Shown here piece by piece: positions 1-8,685 of a stretch of 64,000 nucleotides of DNA. The position numbers and the translations under genes were made by a program. The DNA comes from Defluviitaleaceae bacterium. Its GTDB lineage: Bacteria; Bacillota; Clostridia; Lachnospirales; UBA5962. Under the pieces are notes generated by a model. It saw only the letters and a list, made by a program, of their open reading frames with translations, had not been told where the DNA came from and did not search any database. Positions within the stretch are counted from its first letter, which is position 1; every line of letters starts with the position of its first letter. The stretch covers positions 1 to 64,000 of the forward strand of contig WRBA01000009.1 in NCBI GenBank assembly GCA_009779915.1, written 5' to 3'.

Positions 1-778
1 CCTGCATTTGCTGACAGAGGAAATCCGGCATAGATATGATGCGGTTGCTTTTAGGTGTCTTAGGTTCGGTGATAATGTCTGTTCTCTCAATCCTCTGATA
101 TGACTTGCTGATGGTGACGGTGCTTTTTACAAAGTCAAAATCTGCTGGGGTTAAAGCAAGCAGCTCACCCATACGGATGCCGCACCAGTAGAGCATTTCA
201 AACGCATAGAACGATATAGGTTTATCCATCATTGAATCTGCAAATTTCAAATATTCGTCCTTTGTCCAAAACAGCATATCTTTTGCTTCCTTTTTTCCAA
301 TACTCCCAGCTTTGGCGGCTGGATTGTTTTTCAAGTCATAAAATTTCACCGCATGGTTGAATATTGCGCTAACTTGGTTATGCAAGGATTTGAGATATGT
401 TGCGGAAAATGGTTTGCCATCTTTACCTTTCATGTTCATCATTTCGTTCTGCCATTGAATGATGTCTTTGGCGGCAATGTCGCTCATGCGCTTGTTGCCG
501 AAATAAGGTAATAACTTTTTGTTAATAATGTTTTCTTTGGTCTGCCACGTATTTTGCCGTAACCGTGTTTTCATATCACGACAGTAAAGCTCTACAAACG
601 CCGCAAAGGTCATGCTTAAATCTGACTGCACTTTTTGTAGCTGTTCACGCTCCCATGCAAGAGCTTCACGTTTGGTAACAAAACCACGTTTGCTACTCTG
701 CTTCTGCTTTCCTGTCCAGTCGGTATGACGATAAACGACACGCCATGTATTTGTGTTGGATTCCTTGTAAACTGCCAT
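1..778 (-). CDS. int: Tyrosine site-specific integrase (partial, C-terminus beyond window)
   Basis: About 259 codons read from an ATG at 778 to the window edge without a stop. The N-terminal part looks like the DNA-binding arm domain of Tn916/phage-type integrases, followed by a SAM-like core-binding domain (roughly residues 55-165) and the start of the catalytic domain. The first catalytic arginine is visible in a CGIRMGEL motif (Arg202). The His-x-x-Arg and Tyr residues would lie outside the window. The start has an AAGGAAG ribosome site lying inside the end of the excisionase-like gene, so the two are co-transcribed. The enzyme would integrate and excise the element that ends next to guaA. 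Whether the gene is intact cannot be judged. Confidence 0.9.
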   Translation of the reverse strand, partial: MAVYKESNTNTWRVVYRHTDWTGKQKQSSKRGFVTKREALAWEREQLQKVQSDLSMTFAAFVELYCRDMKTRLRQNTWQTKENIINKKLLPYFGNKRMSDIAAKDIIQWQNEMMNMKGKDGKPFSATYLKSLHNQVSAIFNHAVKFYDLKNNPAAKAGSIGKKEAKDMLFWTKDEYLKFADSMMDKPISFYAFEMLYWCGIRMGELLALTPADFDFVKSTVTISKSYQRIERTDIITEPKTPKSNRIISMPDFLCQQMQ

Positions 779-781
779 AGT

Positions 782-982
782 TCACTTCCTTTCTCTATTT
801 TTTTGCTCGCCGTAGCAAGTTTTTTCTAAGAAATATTGCTTGCTAACCCTGCCGGAAATGGTGAGATAGCCCATTTCTTTTAATTCAGCATTGAGTTTTT
901 GAACGAGTTTATAAGCATATGATTTTGATACACTTAAAACCTGTGCCACATCATCAACACGCATGAAAGCGTTATTATCCAC
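782..982 (-). CDS. Excisionase-like small helix-turn-helix protein
   Basis: A 66-aa protein with a helix-turn-helix region (residues about 10-40, VDDVAQVLSVSKSYAYKLVQ) of the kind found in Xis/MerR-like excisionases of Gram-positive integrative elements. A longer reading frame extends upstream, but GTG at 982 is preferred because an AAGGAGG ribosome site sits 7 bases before it. The stop is 3 bases from the integrase start. It probably directs excision together with the integrase. It could also be a transcriptional regulator. Confidence 0.72.
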   Translation of the reverse strand: MDNNAFMRVDDVAQVLSVSKSYAYKLVQKLNAELKEMGYLTISGRVSKQYFLEKTCYGEQKNRERK

Positions 983-1144
983 TAAATTCCTCCTTATGAT
1001 TTTTGATTTTAGACTTACCACAGGCTCTGCCCCTGCGTCCTGCGGCTGCCTATGCCGCAGGTTTCGTGTCGGGAGTATTTTCTGAATCGCCACCCGATTT
1101 GCCCGGGCGATACACGTCATTACCGTAACGTGCAACGGAAGCAC
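983..1144 (-). other. GC-rich structured leader of the excisionase-integrase transcript
   Basis: This 162-base stretch lies between the consensus promoter and the excisionase-like gene. It is more GC-rich than its surroundings and contains a 7-bp hairpin (CCTGCGG at 1039-1045 with CCGCAGG at 1055-1061). No convincing gene or T-tract was found. It may be a structured untranslated leader. Confidence 0.35.
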
Positions 1145-1160
1145 TAAACATAAATGCTTA
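1145..1160. promoter_or_regulatory. Putative repressor operator O1
   Basis: TAAACATAAATGCTTA. It matches the reverse complement of O2 at 14 of 16 positions and shares the TAAACATA half with O3. It lies just downstream of the -10 of the leftward promoter, where a bound repressor would block transcription of the excisionase and integrase genes. The link to the neighbouring Xre protein is inferred. Confidence 0.55.
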
Positions 1161-1165
1161 ACTTG

Positions 1166-1194
1166 ATTATACTAAGCATATTTGTTTATGTCAA
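1166..1194 (-). promoter_or_regulatory. Consensus sigma-A promoter for excisionase-integrase transcript
   Basis: Read on the minus strand this is TTGACA, a 17-base spacer, then TATAAT, a perfect match to the vegetative consensus. It points leftward toward the excisionase-like gene and integrase. Operator O2 fills the spacer, so the promoter is likely kept off by the element's repressor. Confidence 0.75.
1173..1188. promoter_or_regulatory. Putative repressor operator O2
   Basis: TAAGCATATTTGTTTA, an inverted near-copy of O1. It occupies almost the whole spacer between the -35 and -10 boxes of the leftward promoter, the classical position for steric repression. Confidence 0.58.
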
Positions 1195-1236
1195 GTGGTT
1201 TCCGAGAGAATCTTAAACTTTTTTGTTAAATATCTC

Positions 1237-1266
1237 TTGCATTATCCTAAACATATATGTTATACT
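1237..1266 (+). promoter_or_regulatory. Promoter of the Xre repressor gene
   Basis: TTGCAT, 18 bases, TATACT, pointing toward the Xre gene. Operator O3 lies between the two boxes and just before the -10, which suggests that the repressor controls its own synthesis. Confidence 0.55.
1248..1263. promoter_or_regulatory. Putative repressor operator O3
   Basis: TAAACATATATGTTAT, containing the perfect 12-bp palindrome AACATATATGTT. It shares the TAAACATA half-site with O1 and overlaps the repressor's own promoter. Confidence 0.58.
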
Positions 1267-1310
1267 GATGAAAAGGACTTTCAAAAGACATATTTAGGAT
1301 GGTGGCATTA

Positions 1311-1832
1311 ATGGCTATAGGTGAACGCATCAGATATATCCGCAATCTTCGCAACATGACACAAAAATGGTTGGGCATGGCAATCGGCTTTGATGAAAAG
1401 ACTGCCGATGTTCGCATGGCACAATATGAATCCGGCACACGCTCCCCAAAGGAAAAACTGGTGGGCGATATTGCAACTGCTTTAGATGTTAGCCCTCGTG
1501 CGCTTGATGTTCCCGAAATTGACAGCTATGTCGGCTTGGCGCATACGCTTTTTGCATTGGAAGATTTGTATGGGCTTCGCATTGGAGAGATTGAGGGTGA
1601 AGTCTGTCTACGGCTGGATAAGTTCAAGGGTACGACCTACCTTTCTATGTTTGATATTTTTCGTGCTTGGAACGAGCAAGCGGTTAAACTCAAGAACGGC
1701 GAAATAACCGAGGACGAATACAACCAATGGCGGTACAAATATCCTGAATTTGACACTGTTCAAAGACGAGCAAAAGTTCCTTTCCAAGAACTAAGTGATT
1801 TCATTGTAGAAAATCTCAAAAATGAAAAATAA
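1311..1832 (+). CDS. Xre-family transcriptional repressor of the integrative element
   Basis: A 173-aa protein with an N-terminal HTH_3 domain (about residues 4-60; GERIRYIRNLRNMTQKWLG followed by an MAQYESGTRSP recognition stretch) and a C-terminal region with no recognised domain. ATG at 1311 is chosen because AGGATGG lies 8 bases upstream; an in-frame ATG at 1299 overlaps that site. It is transcribed away from the excisionase-integrase pair, and three similar palindromes lie between the two promoters. It is therefore the likely cI-like repressor holding the element in the chromosome. Confidence 0.8.
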   Translation: MAIGERIRYIRNLRNMTQKWLGMAIGFDEKTADVRMAQYESGTRSPKEKLVGDIATALDVSPRALDVPEIDSYVGLAHTLFALEDLYGLRIGEIEGEVCLRLDKFKGTTYLSMFDIFRAWNEQAVKLKNGEITEDEYNQWRYKYPEFDTVQRRAKVPFQELSDFIVENLKNEK

Positions 1833-1860
1833 TTTTCCACTGTGAAAATAGGGCAAAGAA

Positions 1861-1899
1861 AAAAGAGCTAACCGGCGTTCAAAACCAGTTAGCTCTTTT
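1861..1899. terminator. Bidirectional rho-independent terminator
   Basis: A perfect 12-bp stem (AAAAGAGCTAAC with GTTAGCTCTTTT) extended by GG/CC around a loop, with A and T runs on the two sides. It lies between the rightward repressor gene and the leftward guaA gene and can end both transcripts. Confidence 0.8.
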
Positions 1900-1917
1900 C
1901 ATATGGATTTATAAGCA

Positions 1918-1937
1918 ATGTTGCCAAAATGTTGCCA
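1918..1937. repeat. Direct repeat, probable integrase arm-binding sites
   Basis: ATGTTGCCA occurs at 1918-1926 and 1929-1937, an 11-bp period equal to one helical turn. Short direct repeats of this kind flank the attachment cores of tyrosine-integrase elements. The position between the element's genes and the 3' end of guaA fits that role. Confidence 0.5.
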
Positions 1938-1987
1938 CGGCGATTATCGACAGGCTACAAACCCCGTAAAATCAACAGTCTTTACGA

Positions 1988-2016
1988 TGGGTTTCTTACT
2001 CCCACTCAATACTCGC
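1988..2016. other. Probable element-chromosome junction in the guaA 3' end
   Basis: The conserved last codons of guaA and its stop (1996-1998) directly adjoin element DNA. The 3' end of guaA is a well-known integration hotspot for genomic islands. The core sequence cannot be fixed without the other end of the element, so the boundaries are approximate. Confidence 0.4.
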
Positions 2017-3228
2017 CGGAGGCTTACCTGTTATATCATACACAACCCTTGTAATCTCGGGTACTTCGCTGGTTATCCTCTCAGATATTACCTCCAGTAC
2101 ATCGTAGGGTATCCTTACCCATTCCGCTGTGACAGTGTAGCGGCTGTTGACGGCGCGAAGGGCTATGGTGTAACCGTATGCTCTGGCACTATCTTTGACC
2201 CCTACTGAGCGCAAGCCGGTGAAAATGGTGAAGTATTGCCAAATTTTACGGTCAAGTCCGGCTTTTTTGATTTCTTCCCGGTAGATATGGTCTGTTTGGC
2301 GCAAGATATCAAGCTTTTCCTTTGTAATCTCGCCAAGTACGCGGACACCAAGACCCGGCCCCGGGAAGGGCTGGCGGTAGATAAGCTCCTCATCTATGCC
2401 TAAGGCTAAGCCTGCTTTTCGCACCTCATCCTTGAATAAATCCCTTAGAGGTTCCACAATCTCGTTAAAGTCAATAACATCAGGAAGACCACCTACATTA
2501 TGATGGCTTTTAACTAAGGCGGAGCCGTCCATACCGCTTTCTATAACATCAGGATAGATTGTGCCTTGGGCAAGAAAGTCAACAGCACCTATTTTCTTAC
2601 CTTCTTCTTCAAATACGCGAATAAATTCCTCGCCGATGATTTTACGTTTTTGTTCAGGGTCAGTAACACCTTTAAGTTTGCCTAAAAATCTGTCCTGAGC
2701 GTTTACCCTTGTAATATTAATGTTAAAATCTTTGGTAAAAACCCGCTCAACTTCATCTCCTTCATTAAGGCGCATAAGACCATGGTCTACGAAGATGCAA
2801 TTTAAGTTTTTACCGCAAGCTTTGTGAAGCATAACAGCTACTACAGTGGAGTCAACCCCGCCTGACAGAGCGCAAAGGACTTTTTTACCCCCTATTTTCT
2901 CCTTCATAGCTTCGACCAGTTCATATGCCACATTTTCCATAATCCAGTCGCCTTTTAAGACGCAAGTTTTAAATAAAAAATCGGATATTTTATTCTCATC
3001 TTCGTCCTGCATATGTAAGAGAGGTATGTTAAGAGCTGCTAAATCTTTCTCCACCGTACTAAAGTCCCCTGTAATAATTATCCCTTTAGGGTCTTTGCCC
3101 TTTATTTCATCAATGGTTGTTTTATGGCTTAAAACCTCGCAAAAAACCTGCATTTCCCTTACCGCTCTTCCGACGGCTATACCTCTGTGCCCGTCCGAAT
3201 TAAGTACTATTATAAGCTCATGATTCAT
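1996..3228 (-). CDS. guaA: GMP synthase with most of the glutamine amidotransferase domain missing
   Basis: Converts XMP to GMP with ATP and ammonia. The protein is 410 aa, against about 510-520 for normal GuaA. The ATP pyrophosphatase part is complete: PP-loop SGGVDS at residues 122-127, the FVDHGL and LAQGT motifs, and the C-terminal dimerisation domain ending PPASIEWE. The N-terminal 90 residues are only a remnant of the glutaminase domain. The usual GICYG nucleophile loop and the later His/Glu residues are absent, and the frame runs from KGIIITGD almost straight into the linker before the PP-loop domain. The frame is continuous and has a good AGGAGG ribosome site, so decay by frameshift is not indicated. 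It may use free ammonia or a separate glutaminase. It follows guaB by 14 bases. Confidence 0.9.
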   Translation of the reverse strand: MNHELIIVLNSDGHRGIAVGRAVREMQVFCEVLSHKTTIDEIKGKDPKGIIITGDFSTVEKDLAALNIPLLHMQDEDENKISDFLFKTCVLKGDWIMENVAYELVEAMKEKIGGKKVLCALSGGVDSTVVAVMLHKACGKNLNCIFVDHGLMRLNEGDEVERVFTKDFNINITRVNAQDRFLGKLKGVTDPEQKRKIIGEEFIRVFEEEGKKIGAVDFLAQGTIYPDVIESGMDGSALVKSHHNVGGLPDVIDFNEIVEPLRDLFKDEVRKAGLALGIDEELIYRQPFPGPGLGVRVLGEITKEKLDILRQTDHIYREEIKKAGLDRKIWQYFTIFTGLRSVGVKDSARAYGYTIALRAVNSRYTVTAEWVRIPYDVLEVISERITSEVPEITRVVYDITGKPPASIEWE

Positions 3229-3242
3229 CTTTTGTACCCCTC

Positions 3243-4733
<1,491 letters not shown>

Positions 4734-4742
4734 TTATATCCG

Positions 4743-4771
4743 ATTATATTAACACATCCTGCATATAAAAA
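4743..4771 (-). promoter_or_regulatory. Putative guaB promoter
   Basis: On the minus strand a perfect -10 TATAAT (4743-4748) is preceded at 17 bases by TTTTTA, a weak -35. It lies about 37 bases before the guaB start. No purine riboswitch was recognised in the leader. Confidence 0.4.
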
Positions 4772-4796
4772 CAAGTAACATTATTATGACAATCAT

Positions 4797-4907
4797 GACA
4801 AACGCGTGAAGCGTTTGTCTTTCGCCGAAATCAGGATTTCGGCGAGGAACTTAAGGTAAGTTTTGCAAACTTTTGCGATTTGACGGAAGTGAACTTTCGT
4901 CAAATCG
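4797..4907. repeat. Cluster of four hairpins between guaB and the lipoprotein gene
   Basis: Four inverted repeats in a row: 4797-4819 (9-bp stem GACAAACGC), 4823-4844 (10-bp perfect stem CGCCGAAATC, 2-base loop), 4858-4872 (6 bp) and 4876-4907 (CGATTTGACG stem, one G-T wobble, then AAGT/ACTT with a 2-base loop). The last hairpin has the same layout as hairpin B of the clusters at 22946 and 59122, but a different sequence. No gene is seen in this spacer. The cluster may end the lipoprotein transcript. Confidence 0.7.
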
Positions 4908-4988
4908 ATTAAAGTCTGCGATGCAAAGATTACAAATTTTAGCAATTATTTTTTTTCATGCGTTTGCCCTGTTATGACAAGTGAAAAA

Positions 4989-6179
4989 TCAATCTTCACT
5001 AGGTCCTAATCCTCTGTCAATCCTTCCGTCTGCGAAAGTAAAGATATGCTGCCGCTCGCTTGTTTGCCCGTCCCAATATTCGGTTAAAACCGTTGTTTCA
5101 ACTACAGCACGGCTGCCATCCTGCTCTATTAAAATATGAGTGGCAAATCCCCAATTTGGGCGGGGAATATTTGAGCTTACCACTCTCGAACCATAAATAT
5201 AAAGCTCCCCTTCATACTCGATAAATGCCGAAAATTCGCCAAACACCTCACGCTCTATCCAGCTTTCCGTATAATATCTTGACAGATAAATACAAATTTC
5301 ATCTAAACTCTCAAAGCCGGACGAGGGTAAAAGCCTTGCATAGCCCATTACAGCAATATGAGATGGTACATTCCAATCTATATGATCAGGCAAAAACCTT
5401 GAGCTAAAACTCCACCAATCCTCCCAAAACCAGCCTGCTCTTACTATTGTCAGCCCAAGCTCTTCAATATTCCAATTGTGAGATGCTTCATATGCAATTT
5501 CTTCAAATATTCCATAAGGATTTTCTACAATATTAATTTTGCCGTCTACGAATGTAAAGTGATACACCACTTCCCAAGGGTATGCGTAATCATAAGGCTC
5601 CCTATGCCAAGAACCCCATAAAACCGCGGTTTCTACCAGTATATGACTGCCGTCCTGCTCTGTTAAAATATGCTTAGCAGTTTCCCAATCCGGACGGGGG
5701 AAACCTGCTCTCGTACCATCAACATAAAGTATGCCGTCATATTCGATAAAGCTTGCAAACTCCCCGCTAAGTTCCGCATTAACCCAATCAGCAGTGTAAT
5801 AACGCGAAAGATAATTACTAATATCATCTAAACTTTCAAAGCCGGACGCAGGCAAAAACCTTCCAAAGGCAAAACCTCTTGTGGCTGTAATATGTTCCGG
5901 CAGTTCATCCCAGTCAACCCATTCAATATGCTCGAAAACCCCTCTTAAATTCCACCAATCTTCCCAAAATTCCCCTGCGGCAACTATGACTGCTCCAAGT
6001 TCTTCAATTGTCCATTGGTGAGACGGCTCAGGCTCAGTTTCAGGCATTTGCTCTATTACCATTACCGTTTCTTGTTCAAGTTGTGTCGCAGGCACTGGTG
6101 TCGTGCCGCAAGCTGCAAGCCCCATAACTAAAAAAGCAGTAAGGATTATTATATATATTTTGCATTTCATTATTTTCAT
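4989..6179 (-). CDS. Lipoprotein with two tandem copies of an IseA-like domain
   Basis: A 396-aa secreted lipoprotein. A signal peptide ends in the lipobox LAAC (Cys24). After a short acidic linker come two copies of a roughly 160-residue domain, each starting near xWxIEELG and containing FWEDWW, SGFESLD, YLSRYYT, EFxxFIEY and HILxEQDGS. The domain resembles the IseA/YoeB group (cell-wall DL-endopeptidase inhibitors) in layout, but that assignment is tentative. ATG at 6179 is chosen because GGAGGG sits 7 bases upstream. It appears to be a single-gene unit on the minus strand. The duplication is clear from the sequence; the function is unknown. Confidence 0.8.
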   Translation of the reverse strand: MKIMKCKIYIIILTAFLVMGLAACGTTPVPATQLEQETVMVIEQMPETEPEPSHQWTIEELGAVIVAAGEFWEDWWNLRGVFEHIEWVDWDELPEHITATRGFAFGRFLPASGFESLDDISNYLSRYYTADWVNAELSGEFASFIEYDGILYVDGTRAGFPRPDWETAKHILTEQDGSHILVETAVLWGSWHREPYDYAYPWEVVYHFTFVDGKINIVENPYGIFEEIAYEASHNWNIEELGLTIVRAGWFWEDWWSFSSRFLPDHIDWNVPSHIAVMGYARLLPSSGFESLDEICIYLSRYYTESWIEREVFGEFSAFIEYEGELYIYGSRVVSSNIPRPNWGFATHILIEQDGSRAVVETTVLTEYWDGQTSERQHIFTFADGRIDRGLGPSED

Positions 6180-6192
6180 TCCCAATCCCTCC

Positions 6193-6233
6193 AAAAGCCG
6201 AGTATCACTATGGATAATAATACTCGGCTTTTT
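6193..6233 (-). terminator. Terminator of the PTS/SIS operon
   Basis: AAAAGCCGAGTAT (6193-6205) pairs with ATACTCGGCTTTT, with a run of A/T on each side. It lies just after the stop of the SIS-domain gene and before the lipoprotein start. Confidence 0.75.
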
Positions 6234-6245
6234 CCATAAAACATC

Positions 6246-6992
6246 TTATTGTATAAAGTGTATTTGCCCTCTGTATTTCTCAAAAATGCGCCTGTCCCTA
6301 TCAGGGTCTTCCACATTATTTGCCGACTTGAAAATAGGCGGCTCAATGCCGTTTGCGGCACATAACTCCGCAAAACCTACGGCAAGCATATTAGCAATTA
6401 CGGCACCTGCGGCTGTTGAAGTCGGTCCCGCTTTTACTCCCGTATTATCAACGGATATAGCGGCATCTCCAATTTCACCGCAGTTATCAATTACAATATC
6501 GCCGTATTCATAAAGATTTTTGCCACCGCTGTGGCGGCTTGGCACTGCTTTTGAATACTCAACACTTGTGATAACAATGATTTTTGCCCCTATTTTCCTT
6601 GCTTCCATAGCCATGTCAATGGTTACAGCATTTCTGCCTGAAACCGAGTGGATTATGAGAACATCATCCTTTTTAAGAGGCGTATTTCTTATAATAATTT
6701 GCCCAAAGCCCTCCAACCGCTCCATCCCTGAGGTGATAGGGAAAGGTCTGGTGTTTAACATAAGGGTCGGGTTAAACACAGGGTTTGTAATCATCATACC
6801 ACCGGCGCGGCAGTAAAGTTCCTCTGTTACAATACCAGCATGAGAAGCACCAAAAGCAAATATAGAACCGCCGTTTTTAAATGCAGCAAATATAAGCTCA
6901 ACGGATTGCTCGATAGTGTCCTCCTGTGTGTCACGGATTTTTTTAAAGAGTTCGTGTATATGGTCGAGGTATTCCCAATGTTTTTTTATCAT
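6246..6992 (-). CDS. SIS-domain sugar-phosphate protein (UPF0309-like)
   Basis: A 248-aa protein with a SIS (sugar isomerase) fold. The phosphosugar-binding turn FAFGASHAG lies at about residues 46-54, and an IIHSVSGRN motif follows at about residue 114. This family often sits next to PTS or kinase genes, where it is expected to isomerise or deaminate a phosphorylated sugar. The exact substrate is unknown. Its start overlaps the permease gene by 4 bases (ATGA), so the two are translationally coupled. Confidence 0.8.
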   Translation of the reverse strand: MIKKHWEYLDHIHELFKKIRDTQEDTIEQSVELIFAAFKNGGSIFAFGASHAGIVTEELYCRAGGMMITNPVFNPTLMLNTRPFPITSGMERLEGFGQIIIRNTPLKKDDVLIIHSVSGRNAVTIDMAMEARKIGAKIIVITSVEYSKAVPSRHSGGKNLYEYGDIVIDNCGEIGDAAISVDNTGVKAGPTSTAAGAVIANMLAVGFAELCAANGIEPPIFKSANNVEDPDRDRRIFEKYRGQIHFIQ

Positions 6993-8299
6993 AACGGCAG
7001 CACCCTAAGAATTGAGCCTTGGATTATTGCCCAGAGAGAGAAGTCCTGACCGCCGAAGATTATAACCCAGTCGGCTATAGTATCCATAGCACCTTCTGCG
7101 CCGCCTGCAACGAAGAAAGGCAAAGAGAAGCCCATAAGGAATACGATAGCAATACCGCTTACAACAGAAGCTATGATGGAGCCGCGAAGCCCTCCTCTTG
7201 CGTTGCCTACAACAGAGGCTGTGCCTACTTCAAAGAAACAGCCGATAACCATAGGAATAACCGCAAACCTAAATATACCCATACCTGATGTAAGTACGAT
7301 AACCAAAGTCGAAACAACCATACTGATTATAAAACCGATTAAAACCGCATTAGGCGCGTATGGGAAAAGTAACGGGCAATCGTAAGCGGGAACGGCTTTT
7401 GGTATCAATTTTTCCTGAATGCCTGTGAAAGCCGGCACGATTTCCGCAAGCATCATACGAACACCGAAAAGAAGCACTGTAAGACCGGCACCGAATGTAA
7501 GACTTGATATAAAGATAAAATTAAATAAGCCTGTTGTCGCGTCAAGCCCGAATAATGCCGCATAATCATGACCTGTTCCTATAAGTAAAATAGTAAGTAT
7601 AATATAAACTATGGCTATAATAACTGAGCCTGAAATGGCTATTTCTCTTAGAAACTGGAAGTTTTTGGGTATATTAAGCTCTTCGGTAGATTTAGATTTA
7701 TCCCCAAATTTACCTGCTAAAAAGCCGCCGACAAGTACGAAAATAGTACTTGGATGACCTAAAGTGAAGGAATCGTCGCCGATAACGTCTTTAATATAAG
7801 GGCGCACAAGGTTTGGCGCGATTATATAATAAGCGGCAGTTGTAATAGATGCAGCCACTAATAAAGGCATACCGCTAAGACCCGCACTTATGCCTACTGC
7901 TGTAAACACAAAGGGGAACCAGAAAAGCATATGACCTGTAAGAAACACGGCTTTCCATTTTGTGAAACGCGCTACCAATAAATTAAGTAAAAAGCCGAAT
8001 ATCATAGCAATGCCGATTTCAAAGCCGAAGGAGCCGATAAAGGCGTCCGTTTCCATTGAAGGCGCTCTGGTAGCAACAGGGCTGACAGCATCAACAGCTT
8101 CTGCGAGAGGTAATATCCCTCCTATTAATATGCCAACCCCTTGCTGAAGGATTATAACCCCAACAGCGGTTTTAAGAGTACCTGACATAACCTCGGAAAA
8201 ACCTTTTTTTTGAAGCAAAAGCCCTACAAGGGCAATCAGCGCCAAGAATATTGCGGCAACGCCGAAGACTTGGTTAATAAAAAAATCAAGTATTGCCAT
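6989..8299 (-). CDS. ulaA: PTS ascorbate-type transporter subunit IIC
   Basis: A 436-aa, highly hydrophobic protein with about ten membrane segments, of the UlaA/SgaT family. These permeases bring in L-ascorbate or a related acidic sugar and hand it to subunit IIB for phosphorylation. Separate IIA, IIB and IIC genes on the same strand complete the system. The last four bases overlap the SIS gene. The UlaA family is clear, but the substrate is not: no ulaD/E/F-like catabolic genes are nearby, and the SIS partner may point to another sugar. Confidence 0.88.
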   Translation of the reverse strand: MAILDFFINQVFGVAAIFLALIALVGLLLQKKGFSEVMSGTLKTAVGVIILQQGVGILIGGILPLAEAVDAVSPVATRAPSMETDAFIGSFGFEIGIAMIFGFLLNLLVARFTKWKAVFLTGHMLFWFPFVFTAVGISAGLSGMPLLVAASITTAAYYIIAPNLVRPYIKDVIGDDSFTLGHPSTIFVLVGGFLAGKFGDKSKSTEELNIPKNFQFLREIAISGSVIIAIVYIILTILLIGTGHDYAALFGLDATTGLFNFIFISSLTFGAGLTVLLFGVRMMLAEIVPAFTGIQEKLIPKAVPAYDCPLLFPYAPNAVLIGFIISMVVSTLVIVLTSGMGIFRFAVIPMVIGCFFEVGTASVVGNARGGLRGSIIASVVSGIAIVFLMGFSLPFFVAGGAEGAMDTIADWVIIFGGQDFSLWAIIQGSILRVLPL

Positions 8300-8323
8300 A
8301 AAAACACTCTCCTTTTAACTGGG

Positions 8324-8370
8324 TTTTAAAGTCGTTCAACTTTAAAAAACTTTTAAGTTAATTCACTATA
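8324..8370. repeat. Short hairpin element between IIC and IIB genes
   Basis: Starts TTTTAAAGTCGTTCAAC and ends AATTCACTATA, with an imperfect AACTT-AAAA/TTTT-AAGTT hairpin between. The two ends resemble those of the element at 59081-59235 (TTTTATAGTCGTTTCAG and AATTCACTATA), so it looks like a reduced member of that family. Confidence 0.45.
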
Positions 8371-8378
8371 AAGAAAAA

Positions 8379-8663
8379 CTATCTTGTTTTTAAAAATTCC
8401 TCCACTTTCTCCTTAATTTCAGCGGAGTTTACAAAATTGTTAATTACAATAACAGGCACTTTAGCACGGCTTTTCAAGTTTTCGGCAAGTTCGTTAGATG
8501 TAAATATAACATCACATAAAACCCCTGAGGCGGAAGAAACGTCCCCTGTAAAAACCTCAGCCTCCACTCCCATTTCTTTTAAAACCCCTTGTATCTTAAT
8601 TTTAAGCAAAGTAGAAGACCCTACGCCAAAACCGCAAATTGCTTGTATTTTTAATTCACTCAT
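8379..8663 (-). CDS. ulaB: PTS ascorbate/lactose-type subunit IIB
   Basis: A 94-aa cytoplasmic domain that takes phosphate from IIA and passes it to the incoming sugar. The phosphocysteine loop is ICGFGVGSS (Cys10), as in the PTS IIB galactitol/ascorbate family. ATG at 8663 is chosen because AAGGAGG lies 8 bases upstream; an upstream in-frame GTG overlaps that site. It is the second gene of the four-gene PTS operon. Confidence 0.85.
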   Translation of the reverse strand: MSELKIQAICGFGVGSSTLLKIKIQGVLKEMGVEAEVFTGDVSSASGVLCDVIFTSNELAENLKSRAKVPVIVINNFVNSAEIKEKVEEFLKTR

Positions 8664-8685
8664 AAGCTGCACCTCCTTTCTATGG

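Noticed and set aside
983-1144. N-terminal extension of the excisionase-like protein
   Set aside because: The extension has no ribosome site and crosses a GC-rich hairpin. A GTG with AAGGAGG lies downstream at 982.
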